A stretch of DNA of 64,000 bases, taken from assembly GCA_947464275.1 (NCBI GenBank), contig CANHVU010000003.1, forward strand, positions 103,234 to 167,233, given 5' to 3'. The notes under the pieces are model-generated. The model had not been told where the DNA came from and ran no database searches. It saw only the letters and a program-made list of their open reading frames with translations. A program made the translations under genes and the position numbers. Of the stretch, positions 52,327-60,762 are shown piece by piece. Source of the DNA: Bacteroidota bacterium. GTDB lineage: Bacteria > Bacteroidota > Bacteroidia > UKL13-3. The first letter of the stretch is position 1, and the number at the start of each line of letters is the position of its first letter.

Positions 52327-53406
52327 TTACATTCTTCTAAACAAAGCTTCTATGGTTTCAATAGTTACTTTTTCTTTCCAATCAGTTCCAATGGCATGGT
52401 TCCACATGTGTGGTAAATTATAGGCTACATGTGCCATAGCTGTTATTTCAGCATCGCTCCAGTTTTTACTTAAACCTTGAGGTAAAGTAATATTGTGTTT
52501 AGCTAACATGGTATTAAACTCAGCCACACCTTCAGGATAATAATCGCCCAAATGTTGGAATGCCAAACAATTGGCATAACAATGTTTTTCACCAAAAATT
52601 TTGCTTAAACCATAACTCAAAGCGTGGCAAACACCTACTTCGCTATAGGTCAAACTTAAACCGCCCATTAGTGATGCTACCATTAACTTATCATCGTTCT
52701 CTGCACTTTGTCCAGCATTTTCACCTAAATAAATATCGCGGCAAAGCTTTAAACTTTGTTCGCCATAAGCCATGCTATAAGCGTTGTTTAAAATACCATC
52801 ACGGCTTTCAATACAATGAATAAAAGTATCCATTCCTGTATAAAACCATTTATCAACAGGAACTGTCGCAGTAAGCTCAGAGTCTAGTATTACTTGATCA
52901 AAGATGGTCCATTCGCATTTCAAACCTAGCTTTTTTTCTGGGCCAGTTAATACTGCTGTCATAGAACATTCAGCTCCTGTTCCTGAAATAGTAGGAACAC
53001 CAACATGGTAAACTCCTGGTTTTTTTATCAAGTTTAATCCTTGGTAATTTTGCGATGGGCCTTCGTTGCAAAGCATCAAAGCAAGTGCTTTGGCAATATC
53101 CATAATACTTCCACCACCAATACCAATTACACCACTTGGCAAACCTTTGCCAGCTAATATTTCATCACGTAATTGATCAATTTGTTCGGTAGTTGGCTCA
53201 TGCGGATCAACATCAATAAAGTAAACAGTATCTTCAGGTTGATTTTGAAGCTTATTAGCTAAATCTTTTCCGTTAAAATAGTTATCAACTATATAAACAA
53301 AATATTTATTGTTTTCGCTTCGTTTTGGAGCAACAATTTCTGCTAATTGCGCAAAACTGCCACGTCCAAAAACAGTTTTTTCTATGCTTTTAAAATTTTT
53401 ATGCAT
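52327..53406 (-). CDS. kdnB: 3-deoxy-D-manno-octulosonate 8-oxidase (KdnB)
   Basis: A 359-residue iron-dependent alcohol dehydrogenase. Seen: VFGRGSFAQLAEIV, GIGGGSIMDIAKALALMLCN, GVPTISGTGAECSMTAVL, and the metal-site region FYTGMDTFIHCIES plus GVCHALSYGLSKIFGEKH. The closing MTRAKVEALFRSM-like IETIEALFRRM fits KdnB, which oxidises C8 of Kdo. The neighbouring aminotransferase is KdnA, which supports the assignment. Confidence 0.88.
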   Translation of the reverse strand: MHKNFKSIEKTVFGRGSFAQLAEIVAPKRSENNKYFVYIVDNYFNGKDLANKLQNQPEDTVYFIDVDPHEPTTEQIDQLRDEILAGKGLPSGVIGIGGGSIMDIAKALALMLCNEGPSQNYQGLNLIKKPGVYHVGVPTISGTGAECSMTAVLTGPEKKLGLKCEWTIFDQVILDSELTATVPVDKWFYTGMDTFIHCIESRDGILNNAYSMAYGEQSLKLCRDIYLGENAGQSAENDDKLMVASLMGGLSLTYSEVGVCHALSYGLSKIFGEKHCYANCLAFQHLGDYYPEGVAEFNTMLAKHNITLPQGLSKNWSDAEITAMAHVAYNLPHMWNHAIGTDWKEKVTIETIEALFRRM

Positions 53407-53416
53407 GTTGTTTATA

Positions 53417-53493
53417 AGCCACAGATTTCACTGATGGCACTGATTTTTTTAAGTACTTATCTCAAATTACAACTTTCATTGTAATCTGTGGCT
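53417..53493. repeat. Long-range inverted repeat between kdnA and kdnB
   Basis: AGCCACAGATT (53417-53427) and AATCTGTGGCT (53483-53493), 11-base perfect arms 55 bases apart in the 92-base gap between the genes. It could fold in the transcript; the sequence resembles a common dispersed element. Confidence 0.45.
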
Positions 53494-53498
53494 AGTTG

Positions 53499-54704
53499 TT
53501 ACGCTGTTTGTCCTAAAGCTGCTTTAATGGAAGTAGTCATTTTCGCAACCAGTGCTGTTAATTCTTCTTCTGTCCAAGTAGCTTTAATTCCAAATGAAAT
53601 TAATCTTCCAACGGTTTCTTGCGTTTTTGGCAAGTCAAGATTTTTGTAATCTTGTGGAGCTCCAAGCAGTTGTACGTTGGTTTTGGCCGCAACGCGACCT
53701 TCTTTAATATGATCCCATTGATTGATAAAATGATACATATTGGTAAACCAATAATTAAAGCCAGCTACACCATTTTTATTAAATTCATCAACTGTGGCCA
53801 TTGCAGCCGCAGTATTTGGCATTAACATATTTAAAAAAGTTGCAGAATCTCCATCAGCATCAGGAATGGTAGCAAAGCTAACACCAGGATTTTTACCTAA
53901 CTCAGCCATCATAAACTTTTTATGTTTATTATTTACTTCTCTAATCATTGGCACTCTGCGGGTTTGAGCCAAACCAACAGCAGCATGTAATTCAGATATT
54001 CTATAATTAAATCCTAGTACAGGATGATTTTCCATTCCGCGGTTATTACCTTGGTGGTCATGCCCATGGTCAGCAAAATTATCAGCTAATTTATATGCAG
54101 TTTCATCGTTTGTAACAAAAACGCCACCTTCGCCTGCAGTAGCAATTTTGAAGAAATCGAAACTATAGCAACCCGTTTTTCCAAATAACCCTGTAGAAGT
54201 TCCTTTGTAACTTGCAGCCATTGCTTGTCCAGCATCTTCAACTAATATTAAATTATGCTCTTTAATAACTTGCATAATTTCGTCCATTTGCGCCATTTGC
54301 CCGCACATGTGAACCAACATTACAGCTTTGGTTTTAGGCGTAATTGCTTTTCTAATTCCTTCCGCACTTAAACATAAAGTTTCGTCTATTTCAGCAAAAA
54401 CAGGCAATGCACCTGCAAAAATTACTGCTTCAACTGAAGCGATGTAGGTAAAAGGAGGAACAATTACTTCATCGCCAGCGCCAATACCTGCTGCTGCTAA
54501 AGCACAACTTACAGCAGTACTTCCGCTACTTACTGCATGAGCATATTTAGCTCCAACTAATTTGGCTACTTCTGCTTCAAACTCGCGTGCTTTCCAAATA
54601 TTATTACGTTGCGCATCGTGGTTGTATCTAAATAAAATTCCTGTTTCTAAAACATCGTTTATTTCTTTGCGCTCATCTGCGCCAAAATATTCATTACCTG
54701 CCAT
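53499..54704 (-). CDS. kdnA: 8-amino-3,8-dideoxy-D-manno-octulosonate transaminase (KdnA)
   Basis: A 401-residue DegT/DnrJ-family aminotransferase. The PLP Lys is K186 in SFDFFKIATAGEGGVF; the Asp is D157 in LVEDAGQAMAASYKG; GSTAVSCALAAAGIGAGDEV is also typical. With KdnB it makes 8-amino-Kdo for lipopolysaccharide, replacing an OH by an amine. A TATATTTG element lies 39 bases upstream. Transcribed before kdnB. Confidence 0.88.
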   Translation of the reverse strand: MAGNEYFGADERKEINDVLETGILFRYNHDAQRNNIWKAREFEAEVAKLVGAKYAHAVSSGSTAVSCALAAAGIGAGDEVIVPPFTYIASVEAVIFAGALPVFAEIDETLCLSAEGIRKAITPKTKAVMLVHMCGQMAQMDEIMQVIKEHNLILVEDAGQAMAASYKGTSTGLFGKTGCYSFDFFKIATAGEGGVFVTNDETAYKLADNFADHGHDHQGNNRGMENHPVLGFNYRISELHAAVGLAQTRRVPMIREVNNKHKKFMMAELGKNPGVSFATIPDADGDSATFLNMLMPNTAAAMATVDEFNKNGVAGFNYWFTNMYHFINQWDHIKEGRVAAKTNVQLLGAPQDYKNLDLPKTQETVGRLISFGIKATWTEEELTALVAKMTTSIKAALGQTA

Positions 54705-54742
54705 TATTAAATATGTTTGATTGTTTAAATTAATTGATTGTA

Positions 54743-54750
54743 CAAATATA
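54743..54750 (-). promoter_or_regulatory. Candidate -7 element for kdnA
   Basis: TATATTTG on the minus strand, an exact TAnnTTTG match, with a 3-of-4 match (TTTT) to the -33 box 19 bases upstream. Confidence 0.5.
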
Positions 54751-54807
54751 ATTTTTGTAGTGATTAAATAAAATGAGTTTTAATGACATAATGAATAAAA
54801 AATAACA

Positions 54808-55716
54808 CTAAATCAAACTTAAAATGGCATCTTCAATTCTTTTATTTTTAAACTCAAAACCTTCGTTTGTTAGTTTTTCAGGATAAACCCACCTGCTTTT
54901 TAACAATAATTCAGTTTCTGTATTAATGAGCCAAGCCCCTATTTCTAATAGCCATTTAGGTTGATTGATACCTATTGGCATTTTTAGCTTTTCTCTTACT
55001 TGTTGCATAAAATAAGAATTAGTTACCGCGTTTGGTGCTGCTAAATTATAAGTTCCTTCACAGTTATTGTTATTTATAAAATAATCTATTGCGCTGCAAA
55101 AATCATCCACATGAATCCAACTAAACATTTGTTTTCCACTCCCAGCTTTGCCTCCAAGTCCAAATTTAGCCAAGTTTTTAAATGGAACCATTACACTTTT
55201 ATCTTTTTGTAAAACAATGGCAATTCTTAAATTAACTTGCCTTACCTCATTAAATGAAAAACTATAAAATAATTGCTCCCATTTTTGACAAACATCAACG
55301 CTAAATCCTTCTCCAATAATTCCATCGGTTTCTGTATTTGGCTTTTCATATTCGTTTCTATAAATGGTTCCTGAAGCAGCGTTCATCCACACTTTTGGCT
55401 TTTGTTTGCATTGTTTTATGGCTTCGCCTAAAATGGCCGTGCTATCTAATCTTGAAGCATAAATTTCGGCTTTGTTGGCTTCATTATACCTACAATCTAC
55501 TGATTTTCCAGTAAGGTTAATCAATGCTTCGGCACCTTCTAATTCAGCGACCCAATTAACTAAACTCTTAGCATCCCAATTTATAAAGGTGATGTCATTT
55601 TCTCTTTTTGAATTACCTCGCGTTAATACAATTACTTCGAATTTATTTTTAAAATAATTAGCCAATTCTTGGCCAATAAATCCACTTCCACCTGCTATTA
55701 CAATTTTACTTTTCAT
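54808..55716 (-). CDS. TIGR01777-family NAD(P)-binding epimerase
   Basis: A 302-residue SDR-like protein. The nucleotide site is IVIAGGSGFIGQELANYF; also INLTGKSVDCRY, MNAASGTIYRNEYEKP, GSGKQMFSWIHVDDFCSAID and the tail TNEGFEFKNKRIEDAI, which match TIGR01777 (YfcH) proteins. The substrate is unknown. The start at 55716 is 1 base after the upstream gene's stop, so tightly coupled. Confidence 0.9.
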   Translation of the reverse strand: MKSKIVIAGGSGFIGQELANYFKNKFEVIVLTRGNSKRENDITFINWDAKSLVNWVAELEGAEALINLTGKSVDCRYNEANKAEIYASRLDSTAILGEAIKQCKQKPKVWMNAASGTIYRNEYEKPNTETDGIIGEGFSVDVCQKWEQLFYSFSFNEVRQVNLRIAIVLQKDKSVMVPFKNLAKFGLGGKAGSGKQMFSWIHVDDFCSAIDYFINNNNCEGTYNLAAPNAVTNSYFMQQVREKLKMPIGINQPKWLLEIGAWLINTETELLLKSRWVYPEKLTNEGFEFKNKRIEDAILSLI

Positions 55717-55717
55717 A

Positions 55718-56554
55718 CTAGAATAATTTAAAAACCAACGGATAAATAGCCAATCTAAATACAAACCAACTCACACATAACCAAACAGATACTTGGTACA
55801 ATTTTACTCTTTTTAAATGTTCTAAAAACATAAACATATAAACCATTCCATAACTTACAGGTGCAAGAAGTGATATATTTATTCCTAGTTTTTGAATCAA
55901 TAACAAACCTACTCCTAATACTCCTAAAAGTAATGCACCAAACAAAGAAATAGCAGCAATTTGTCCCGCATAATCGTAAAAGTTTTTCTGTTTTAAACCA
56001 TAAAACACCAAAGCTTGAATAGGAAATTGTGATGCATATAACACAAAATCAGGAAAGTTCATTTTATGGTTTAAAAAAGAATGCAGAAAAGTTTGGAAAA
56101 ACCACGTTACAGTAACATGAACCACTAAGCCACAAAATACGATGAAAGCCAATCTATATGTTAAGTTTTTTTCTGGATTACAGTTGTTATTTTGTGGACT
56201 TTTTCCGGGTGCAATCATTTTCCTATTGTAAGAAATAAAATTGTACAACCTATTTAATAACCAATAAACAAAAGGTTGTTTTCCGATTTTAGCCATTTTA
56301 GGAAAACTAAAACCAACCACTTTTAAAAGACTATCTACGCCATAAGTAATTTCATTATTGGTGCTATCAATTAAAGCTATTTTATTGCAGGCTAAGTTTT
56401 TATCAATTTTAGAATTGCCTGCAAAATCAAAATTGGCGAAGACTATGCGGCCATTTTTATCTAACATGCCTTGTTTTATAAATTGGCTTGTGTAAGCACT
56501 ACAAAGCGGACATTCAGCATCGTAAATTAAAGTGTGGTTGGTTAAGGTTTTCAT
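55718..56554 (-). CDS. DCC thiol domain fused to a multi-helix membrane domain
   Basis: A 278-residue protein. Residues 1-~110 are a DCC/DUF393 domain (LIYDAECPLCSAYTSQFIKQ). Residues ~125-278 carry four to five transmembrane helices (LAFIVFCGLVVHVTVTWFF, ISLFGALLLGVLGVGLLLI, PVSYGMVYMFMFLEHLKRV). The N-terminal CxxC probably faces the cytoplasm. Substrate unknown. Its place with the TIGR01777 gene suggests a shared pathway. Confidence 0.82.
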   Translation of the reverse strand: MKTLTNHTLIYDAECPLCSAYTSQFIKQGMLDKNGRIVFANFDFAGNSKIDKNLACNKIALIDSTNNEITYGVDSLLKVVGFSFPKMAKIGKQPFVYWLLNRLYNFISYNRKMIAPGKSPQNNNCNPEKNLTYRLAFIVFCGLVVHVTVTWFFQTFLHSFLNHKMNFPDFVLYASQFPIQALVFYGLKQKNFYDYAGQIAAISLFGALLLGVLGVGLLLIQKLGINISLLAPVSYGMVYMFMFLEHLKRVKLYQVSVWLCVSWFVFRLAIYPLVFKLF

Positions 56555-56649
56555 GGTTTTAGTTCAGTATTATTTCATATTCTCAATTACTTAACTCCTT
56601 TGGAGTTCTTTATTTCATTAACTCCGAAGTTGTTGAATAATTCAACAAC

Positions 56650-57021
56650 TTAATTTGCAAGTGCTTGGTTTTCTCTTGATTTACGTTTGCCTCTAAAAAA
56701 TAAATATAAGTTAAAGAATAGCATCAAACCAAGGTAAATAGAAAATCCACCTACTTTTAAGCTCAATACTTCCAATAAAGTTTGTCCGTTAAAAACCTCA
56801 TAATTGGTTTTTAGCATCAGCATAGCAAAACCAATATTCAATAAATAAAACCCAACTCTAAATAAATGATTGGTTGATTCTGCTATTTCTACCCTTCCTC
56901 TAAATATATCAAGCATAAAAATTTTACCGCTATTAAAAAGAGTTTTAGCTACATAATAAGTTAAAAATAAGGTAACAGGTAAATAAACTGAGTAAGCTGC
57001 AATTAAAAAATTGTTGTTCAT
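56650..57021 (-). CDS. Small four-helix membrane protein, paralogue A
   Basis: A 123-residue protein with four predicted transmembrane helices (YSVYLPVTLFLTYYVAKTLF, FRVGFYLLNIGFAMLMLKT, IYLGLMLFFNLYLFF) and a basic tail. It shares layout with the next gene upstream (MNN start, VYLPVT/IYLPIT, LLNIGFA/LLNLGYA, LMLFFN/LALMHYFN). Function unknown. Part of the GbsR-linked cluster. Confidence 0.7.
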   Translation of the reverse strand: MNNNFLIAAYSVYLPVTLFLTYYVAKTLFNSGKIFMLDIFRGRVEIAESTNHLFRVGFYLLNIGFAMLMLKTNYEVFNGQTLLEVLSLKVGGFSIYLGLMLFFNLYLFFRGKRKSRENQALAN

Positions 57022-57042
57022 AAAAATTGTTGTTTTAAAGTG

Positions 57043-57411
57043 TTAATGATTGTTTGAATATAATTTTTGAATTTGTTTGTTAAAGTGCGAAAAGGTGTAC
57101 ATATTAAAATAATGCATCAGTGCTAAACCAATAATTAGCATTCCAATGCGTTTGCTTAACTCCTCAATTAATTGAGTAAAGGAATTTATTTCTGAAAAAA
57201 TATGGATTGAAACTGCTGCATATCCTAAATTTAACAAGTAATAACCTAACAATAAAAACCTATTCAAAATGCTTGCTAATTCTGTGTTTGAATTGAATGC
57301 GTCATTTAAAAATACAATACCTTTTTTATATAAAACCCAACCCACAATTACTGTAATGTAAAATGTAATAGGAAGGTAAATAAGGTAACTTATAAAATTA
57401 TAATTATTCAT
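57043..57411 (-). CDS. Small four-helix membrane protein, paralogue B
   Basis: A 122-residue protein, paralogous to the gene at 56650: same helix order, LIYLPITFYITVIVGWVLYK, LGYYLLNLGYAAVSIHIF, GLALMHYFNMYTF. The two are 21 bases apart, so they arose by tandem duplication and probably work as a pair or hetero-oligomer. Function unknown. Confidence 0.7.
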   Translation of the reverse strand: MNNYNFISYLIYLPITFYITVIVGWVLYKKGIVFLNDAFNSNTELASILNRFLLLGYYLLNLGYAAVSIHIFSEINSFTQLIEELSKRIGMLIIGLALMHYFNMYTFSHFNKQIQKLYSNNH

Positions 57412-57538
57412 AAAGTTTCTGTATTTTCAGTTCTTATTGAAAGTTTATTTTCTAAAAAAACTCCATTTTCAGGAGTTGTAAATTTTATTTGTACTATTTC
57501 AAAATGTTAGTTAGTCAATTTTAGACTTAATTATCTTC

Positions 57539-57600
57539 GTTTCGTCCGAAAGCTTTCGGACTACGCTCAACGACCGCGGACATTGAGCGAAGTCGAAATG
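57539..57600 (+). repeat. Dispersed repeat with two hairpins
   Basis: It contains TCCGAAAGCTTTCGGA (57545-57560), a perfect palindrome, and CGCTCAA (57564-57570) paired with TTGAGCG (57583-57589). A related copy in inverse orientation is at 49023-49060. Confidence 0.65.
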
Positions 57601-57628
57601 TATTCTCCTTAACTAACAATTTTGTAAA

Positions 57629-58135
57629 CTATTTTATCATTTTTAATATGGTTCCAAAAAACCAATTTTCGTCTGCTTTCAGCATCATATCAACAGATTT
57701 ATCCATTTTGCCTACAAAATTACTTAGGTTATTTACTGTTTCGGTAAATGCTTTTACTTCTTTGTCACTTTGGTCGCCCTCTACTTCTTTTAATCCATTA
57801 AGCACCTTTAAAACAGGTTCTATTTCTCTGCGTTTACGTTCTCTGGCTATAATTCTAGCAATTTCCCAAATATCTTTTTCAGCTACAAAATATTCCTTTC
57901 TATCGCCTGGAACCAATTCTTTATTTATCAAAGTCCAATTCATTAATTCGCGTAAATTCATATTAGCATTGCCTCGCGAAACATTCAATTGTTCCATAAT
58001 ATCCTCGGTACACAATGCATTTGGGCTGATTAATAACAAGGCATGAACTTGTGCCATGGTTCTATTTATCCCCCACTCGCTTCCTAAAGTTCCCCAAGTT
58101 TGAATAAATTGTTTTTTGGCTTCTGTTAAATTCAT
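57629..58135 (-). CDS. GbsR/MarR-family transcriptional regulator
   Basis: A 168-residue protein. The winged helix is NALCTEDIMEQLNVSRGNAN, then MNLRELMNWTLINKELVPGD; the N-terminal IQTWGTLGSEWGINRTMAQV is characteristic of GbsR-like regulators. It lies upstream of, and in line with, the two membrane paralogues, the DCC-membrane protein and the TIGR01777 epimerase, so it probably controls them. The repeats at 57539 lie between it and the paralogues. Confidence 0.9.
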   Translation of the reverse strand: MNLTEAKKQFIQTWGTLGSEWGINRTMAQVHALLLISPNALCTEDIMEQLNVSRGNANMNLRELMNWTLINKELVPGDRKEYFVAEKDIWEIARIIARERKRREIEPVLKVLNGLKEVEGDQSDKEVKAFTETVNNLSNFVGKMDKSVDMMLKADENWFFGTILKMIK

Positions 58136-58221
58136 GGCACAAATGTAATTGAATATTTTAAACTTTCAATTATTTCTGAAAGTTTATTTCTTAAATTGAC
58201 AAATATCAAAGTTTAGAGCAT

Positions 58222-58254
58222 AAAAAAGGCTGCTTTAATATAAAAGCAGCCTTT
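58222..58254 (-). terminator. Terminator after gdhA
   Basis: AAAGGCTGCTTT (58225-58236) pairs with AAAGCAGCCTTT (58243-58254); the A run at 58222-58227 gives a T tract on the minus strand. Confidence 0.8.
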
Positions 58255-58278
58255 AATCTATAATTGAAATTCAGTTGA

Positions 58279-59559
58279 TTATAAACCAAATTTACCTCTT
58301 AATTTTTCAACTTCAGCAACACGTTGAATTGATACAGCATAAGCCGCAATACGCATTGGGATATTGTATTTTAACGAAGCTGCGTAAACACCTTCAAAAG
58401 CAGTTTTCATTACTCTATCTGCTCTACGGTAAACACGCTCTTCTGTCCAGTAGTATCCTAAACGGTTTTGAACCCATTCGAAATAACTTACCGTAACACC
58501 ACCAGCATTAGCCAAAATATCAGGAACTACTAAAATTCCTTTTTCATTTAAAATAGCATCAGCGCTGGCGCTTGTTGGGCCATTAGCTCCTTCTACTATA
58601 ATTTTAGCTTTAATACGTGAAGCATTTTCTTCAGTAATTTGATCTTCCATTGCTGCTGGAACCAATACAGTTACTTCTAACTCTAACAATTCAGCATTGG
58701 TAATTTTAGAAGCATTTTTAAATCCTTCTAAAGTTCCATTATTTCCATCGCGGTAAGCAATAGCTTCTTCAATGTTAATTCCTTCTGCATTATGGTAAGC
58801 ACCGCTTACATCGCTAATAGCTACAATTTTTAAACCTTGTTGCGCAATTAATTTAGCACTGATTGAACCTACGTTACCAAAACCTTGAACAGCACAAGTA
58901 GCACCAATTGGGCTAATGCCTAATTTGCCTAAAGCAGCTCTTGTTGATACCATAACACCACGACCAGTAGCTTCAACGCGGCCTAATGAACCACCTAAAA
59001 CAATTGGTTTACCTGTAACTACAGCTGGTGATGAATGTCCAACTAATTTTGAATATTCGTCCATAATCCAAGCCATTTCTTGTGGGCCTGTACCCATGTC
59101 AGGAGCTGGAATATCTTTATCAGGGCCAAATACGTTAACCATTAAATCAGTGTAAGAACGAGTTAATCTTTCTAACTCACCTTTACTCATACTTCTAGGA
59201 TCGCATTTAATACCACCTTTACCTCCACCGTAAGGAATACCAACAACAGCACATTTCCATGTCATCCAAGCTGCTAAAGCTTTTACTTCATCTAAATGCA
59301 CATCCATGCTGTAACGAATTCCACCTTTGCTTGGGCCTAAGTTTGCGTTATGAACTACTCTAAAACCTTCAAACACCTTCACTTTGCCATCATCCATTGT
59401 TACAGGAATATTTACAATTACTGCTTTTTGTGGGGCAATTAATACATTGTAATCACTTTCATCAAGACCAATAATTTTTGCTGCTTGATCAAATCTTTGC
59501 TTCATCGACTCGAAGGGGTTTTCTGAGCCGTGTTTAATCACGTTATCTTTTTGTGACAT
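58279..59559 (-). CDS. gdhA: Glutamate dehydrogenase (Glu/Leu/Phe/Val family)
   Basis: A 426-residue protein. The substrate site is KGGIRYSMDVHLDEVKALAA and GIPYGGGKGGIKCDP; the acidic active-site region PAPDMGTGPQEMAWIMDEYS and the NAD(P) fold VQGFGNVGSISAKLIAQQG are clear. It interconverts glutamate and 2-oxoglutarate plus ammonia. The TAGGTTTG element lies 38 bases upstream. Single gene. Confidence 0.93.
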   Translation of the reverse strand: MSQKDNVIKHGSENPFESMKQRFDQAAKIIGLDESDYNVLIAPQKAVIVNIPVTMDDGKVKVFEGFRVVHNANLGPSKGGIRYSMDVHLDEVKALAAWMTWKCAVVGIPYGGGKGGIKCDPRSMSKGELERLTRSYTDLMVNVFGPDKDIPAPDMGTGPQEMAWIMDEYSKLVGHSSPAVVTGKPIVLGGSLGRVEATGRGVMVSTRAALGKLGISPIGATCAVQGFGNVGSISAKLIAQQGLKIVAISDVSGAYHNAEGINIEEAIAYRDGNNGTLEGFKNASKITNAELLELEVTVLVPAAMEDQITEENASRIKAKIIVEGANGPTSASADAILNEKGILVVPDILANAGGVTVSYFEWVQNRLGYYWTEERVYRRADRVMKTAFEGVYAASLKYNIPMRIAAYAVSIQRVAEVEKLRGKFGL

Positions 59560-59596
59560 ATTTTTATTGTTTATTGTTTAAAAATAATAGTTGGAA

Positions 59597-59604
59597 CAAA
59601 CCTA
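59597..59604 (-). promoter_or_regulatory. Candidate -7 element for gdhA
   Basis: TAGGTTTG on the minus strand, an exact TAnnTTTG match; a weak -33 (TTAG) is 19 bases further upstream. Confidence 0.5.
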
Positions 59605-59768
59605 AACAAATTTTATAAAAATGCTAATTATTTAGTGTCAGTTATCCACTTGATAGTTGTTAGTTGTTGTTTTAAGTTTTTAGTTCTGAGTTTTAAGTTC
59701 GAAGTACTTAGTTCTTACTGATTATATCATAATTAAACAATTCATCCTTCTAACAATCTACAAAAAAA

Positions 59769-60737
59769 CTAACTCACCCTGTTCATCAACTCTTCGGCTG
59801 TGTGGGTTAATATGGTTTTCTTGGCTTCATCTACTTGCACATCGGCTAAATGTTGGTAAGCTAAGTCTAAATATTGCTGTTTTTTGCTTTCAGCAAATTG
59901 TTTAATCATGTATTTATCGTACAGATTGATAACGCCTTGAACCTTGTTTTCTGCATCAGTCATTTGCATTAAATCGTCTAATAATTTCTTGTCGTCTTTA
60001 TGCACCGATTCTAATAACTCAATCAATAGCAACGTTTTTTTATTGGCAATAATATCACCTCCAACTTGCTTGCCGGTAATGGTTCCATCACCAAAAGTAT
60101 CTAAAATATCATCTTGAATTTGAAAAGCTATTCCAATGTTTTTGCCAAATTCATATAAATGCTGTGCATCGTCATTGCTTGCTCCACCAATTAAAGCACC
60201 AATTTGAAGCGAACAACCTAATAATACAGCTGTTTTCAGCTTTATCATTTCCAAATATTCATCGTGCGAAACTGACTTTTGGGTTTCAAAATTCATGTCT
60301 ATTTGCTGCCCTTCGCATACTTCAATAGCTGTTTTGTTAAAAATTTGAAGCAATGATTTTAAGTTAGCTGTTTCAGTTTCGCAAAGTAATTCTGTTGCCT
60401 TTATCATCATCAAATCGCCACTTAAAATAGCAATTGGCATGTTCCATTTTTTATAAACAGTTTCCTTACCTCTGCGCAATGGTGCATTATCCATTATATC
60501 ATCGTGAACCAAAGTAAAGTTATGAAATACTTCAATTGCATGTGCAGCATGTAAGGCTTTTTCTATATTTGAATCAAATAAATCACAAGCCATTAATGCC
60601 AAAATAGGGCGTAAACGTTTACCTCCCAATTGCATCATGTAATCAATTGGTTCGTATAATTCTTTAGGATTAGAGCCGTAATTAGCCGCATTGATATGGC
60701 TGCTAAATATTTCAAATAATTGCTGGTATGTTTTCAT
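59769..60737 (-). CDS. Polyprenyl (farnesyl/geranylgeranyl) diphosphate synthase
   Basis: A 322-residue protein. Both Asp-rich motifs are present: VHDDIMDNAPLRRG and IQDDILDTFGDGTITGKQVG; also MMQLGGKRLRPILAL. It condenses IPP with allylic diphosphates. Chain length cannot be set from sequence alone, though its size and the residues before the first motif suggest a C15-C20 product. It is 25 bases after the transsulfuration gene, same strand. Confidence 0.9.
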   Translation of the reverse strand: MKTYQQLFEIFSSHINAANYGSNPKELYEPIDYMMQLGGKRLRPILALMACDLFDSNIEKALHAAHAIEVFHNFTLVHDDIMDNAPLRRGKETVYKKWNMPIAILSGDLMMIKATELLCETETANLKSLLQIFNKTAIEVCEGQQIDMNFETQKSVSHDEYLEMIKLKTAVLLGCSLQIGALIGGASNDDAQHLYEFGKNIGIAFQIQDDILDTFGDGTITGKQVGGDIIANKKTLLLIELLESVHKDDKKLLDDLMQMTDAENKVQGVINLYDKYMIKQFAESKKQQYLDLAYQHLADVQVDEAKKTILTHTAEELMNRVS

Positions 60738-60762
60738 TAGTAATTGATGAAGCTCTATTTAA

